DNA of 7,336 nucleotides from an uncultured Paraprevotella sp. (lineage in GTDB: Bacteria > Bacteroidota > Bacteroidia > Bacteroidales > Bacteroidaceae), in contig CAJUDC010000125.1 in the NCBI GenBank assembly GCA_910584955.1, positions 1 through 7,336 of the forward strand. Reading direction: 5' to 3'. Of the stretch, positions 6,017-7,336 are shown piece by piece; the first letter of the stretch is position 1; every line of letters begins with the position of its first letter. A program made the position numbers and the translations under genes. The notes under the pieces were generated by a model. The model worked only from the letters and a program-made list of their open reading frames with translations. It did not search any database and had not been told where the DNA came from.

Positions 6017-7081
6017 ATGAAACTTGAGTTGGGCCGACGGGAGACGGCTGTATTGAAGGGGATGGCTATTCTGGTCATCATGCTGCATAATTACTGCCAT
6101 TGGTTGTCGTTTACCGTGAAAGAGAACGAATTCACCTGGCAGTATAAGTGGGTATATTATATGCGGAAACATTTGATGTCACCCGACGGGAATCTTCCGC
6201 TCGACCTGTTCTCTTTTTTCGGTCACTACGGAGTGCCTGTATTTGTGTTTTTGAGCGGATACGGTCTGGTCAGGAAATACGGAACGGAGCGGGACGGAAT
6301 GCCGGCTGTCGGGCGCTTTATAGGCTATAATATAGGTAAGTTCTGGAAACTGATGCTACCGGCCTGGCTACTGTTTATGGTGACGGACGCGGTCTGGGTG
6401 GCCGGTCGGTTCCGGTTTACCCTTTCCGGTGTGCTGCAACAGCTGTTGTTCGTCATCAATCTTTGTCCCGAGCCCGGAAAGCATATTTTGCCCGGTCCGT
6501 TCTGGTATTTCGGGCTTACGTTGCAGCTGTATCTGCTTTACCGGTTGTATGTATGGCGGTTGGGGCGTCGCGGGTTGCTGGTGTTGGCGCTCTGTTCCGT
6601 GCTTCTGCAAGCCTTGCTGTTGCACTTGGGCGGGTGGTGGAGCACCGACGGGTTGGAGTATGTTCGCTATAATTTTGTGGGCGCCTTGCTTCCGTTTTGC
6701 ATGGGTGTGTACGCAGCCCGTTTCGATTTTTGGCTTCCGGTCCGTCGCCGGTGGTGTGCGTTGGGGACCGTGCTGATGGCTGTTTGGACGGTCTGGGGCG
6801 GTTATAATCCTTATACTTGGTTGGTTGTACCGGTTTTCTGTGTATATGTCGCTTTGCTTTGCCTTCGTGCTTTGCCTGTTGCCGTGGTCAGGCCGCTGGA
6901 GTGGGTCGGTGCTGTTTCCGCATCTGTTTTTGTTCTTCATCCCGTCTGGCGTCCGTTGTGGTTGGCTTGGGCCGGTGACGGATACGTTTATGCCGGCCTG
7001 TTGGGCTATGTTGCGGTGGTGCTCCTTTCTGCGTGGGGGTATCATGGTTTGCAGAAACGGTTGCCTTCTTTCCGGTTGTAG
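6017..7081 (+). CDS. Acyltransferase-3 family integral membrane protein (surface glycan O-acyltransferase)
   Basis: This 354-residue polytopic membrane protein, with about ten hydrophobic segments, fits the acyltransferase-3 (PF01757-type) family. Members O-acetylate or succinylate LPS, capsule or exopolysaccharide across the inner membrane. Family motifs are LKGMAILVIMLHNY (13-26) with the catalytic-type His24, FGHYGVPVFVFLSGYGLV (68-85), LPGPFWYFGLTLQLYLLYRL (158-177), VGALLPFCMGVYAAR (221-235) and VGAVSASVFVLHPVW (297-311). ATG 6017 is preceded by a purine-rich GAGAAGAGG. The frame is open upstream to 5792, but that extra stretch spans the predicted promoter, is arginine- and cysteine-rich, and lacks family motifs, so it was not included. 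The gene follows the phosphoethanolamine transferase by 288 bp. The modified sugar and the acyl group cannot be told from the sequence. Confidence 0.88.
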   Translation: MKLELGRRETAVLKGMAILVIMLHNYCHWLSFTVKENEFTWQYKWVYYMRKHLMSPDGNLPLDLFSFFGHYGVPVFVFLSGYGLVRKYGTERDGMPAVGRFIGYNIGKFWKLMLPAWLLFMVTDAVWVAGRFRFTLSGVLQQLLFVINLCPEPGKHILPGPFWYFGLTLQLYLLYRLYVWRLGRRGLLVLALCSVLLQALLLHLGGWWSTDGLEYVRYNFVGALLPFCMGVYAARFDFWLPVRRRWCALGTVLMAVWTVWGGYNPYTWLVVPVFCVYVALLCLRALPVAVVRPLEWVGAVSASVFVLHPVWRPLWLAWAGDGYVYAGLLGYVAVVLLSAWGYHGLQKRLPSFRL

Positions 7082-7133
7082 GTTTATAATAGAAATATAA
7101 TCGTTTTACCTGTTCTTATGGATAGATGGATGT

Positions 7134-7283
7134 ATGATAATCAGATTTATAGGGTGGACATACCGGCTTTTCCCTTGGATTAAGGCGAATCTTTTGGCTT
7201 TTATTCGCAAATGCAAGTTCGGCCCTTTTATGATGTGTGGCTGTAAGCTTTCTTTCGGGATGCGAATTATAATGGCGTATTAA
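7134..7283 (+). CDS. Short reading frame, possible interrupted start of an acyltransferase-like gene
   Basis: A 49-codon frame starts MIIRFIGWTYRLFPWIKANL and continues with FIRKCKFGPFMMCGCKLSFG before a TAA at 7281-7283. The mix of a hydrophobic amphipathic N-terminus and a KFG..G.KLSFG pattern resembles the beginning of bacterial hexapeptide-repeat (left-handed beta-helix) O-acetyltransferases, which is only an impression. After the stop the same frame stays open to the window end (17 codons, including SVGISIQVGNTE), while the other two plus-strand frames are closed there. It may therefore be a gene broken by a nonsense change, or chance. No clear ribosome-binding site or -7 box precedes it. 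The surrounding DNA is more AT-rich than the genes to its left. Confidence 0.3.
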   Translation: MIIRFIGWTYRLFPWIKANLLAFIRKCKFGPFMMCGCKLSFGMRIIMAY

Positions 7284-7336
7284 CGGTTCAGTAGCAAATC
7301 AGTGGGGATAAGCATACAAGTTGGCAATACGGAAAA

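Noticed and set aside
6368..7045. 225-codon minus-strand frame antisense to the acyltransferase
   Set aside because: The translation is Gln-, Pro- and His-rich and low in motifs, typical of the complement of a hydrophobic membrane protein gene.
7118..7183. 21-codon frame starting at ATG 7118
   Set aside because: Too short, no ribosome-binding site, no motif, and it overlaps a longer coding-like frame.
7185..7208. Inverted repeat GCGAAT/ATTCGC as a terminator
   Set aside because: A 6-bp stem with a 12-nt loop and no T-tract; easily expected by chance.

Overview
The window looks like a cell-envelope polysaccharide or lipid-modification locus from a member of the Bacteroidales (Bacteroidota). 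Two things point there. Four transcription starts carry the Bacteroides-type -7 element TAnnTTTG, one with a correctly spaced -33 TTTG, and Shine-Dalgarno sequences are weak or absent. The proteins also resemble typical Bacteroidales surface-glycan enzymes. The coding DNA is fairly GC-rich for that group, so I do not name a genus.

Layout: three genes run leftwards from about 3.89 kb. A Wzx/MOP-type flippase (3830-2382) overlaps a GT14-like glycosyltransferase (2385-1480) by four bases (ATGA), so these two form a coupled operon. A strong intrinsic terminator that includes the GT14 stop codon ends this operon at about 1440. A new -7 box lies directly behind it and serves the third gene, which begins at 1404 and runs off the left edge. 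That gene encodes a LicC-like nucleotidyltransferase fused to a CobD/HisC-like PLP enzyme. Two genes run rightwards: an EptA/CptA-type phosphoethanolamine transferase (3929-5728) and an acyltransferase-3 family membrane protein (6017-7081). The flippase and phosphoethanolamine-transferase promoters are interleaved, back to back, within 49 bp (3859-3907). The right end (7082-7336) is visibly more AT-rich. It holds a 49-codon reading frame that may be the start of an interrupted or truncated acyltransferase-like gene.

How the genes may work together (inference): the GT14 enzyme adds a sugar to an undecaprenyl-linked or lipid-linked glycan and the flippase exports it. The fused enzyme supplies an activated amino-alcohol phosphate (CDP-ethanolamine-like) or amino-compound headgroup. 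The EptA-like protein adds phosphoethanolamine to lipid A or glycan on the periplasmic side, and the acyltransferase-3 protein O-acylates a surface glycan. The most unusual items are the nucleotidyltransferase/PLP fusion, a canonical A_AAA_AAC slippery heptamer two codons before the flippase stop whose -1 frame enters the GT14 gene, and the interleaved divergent promoters. I saw no CRISPR array, tRNA, rRNA, transposase or integrase.
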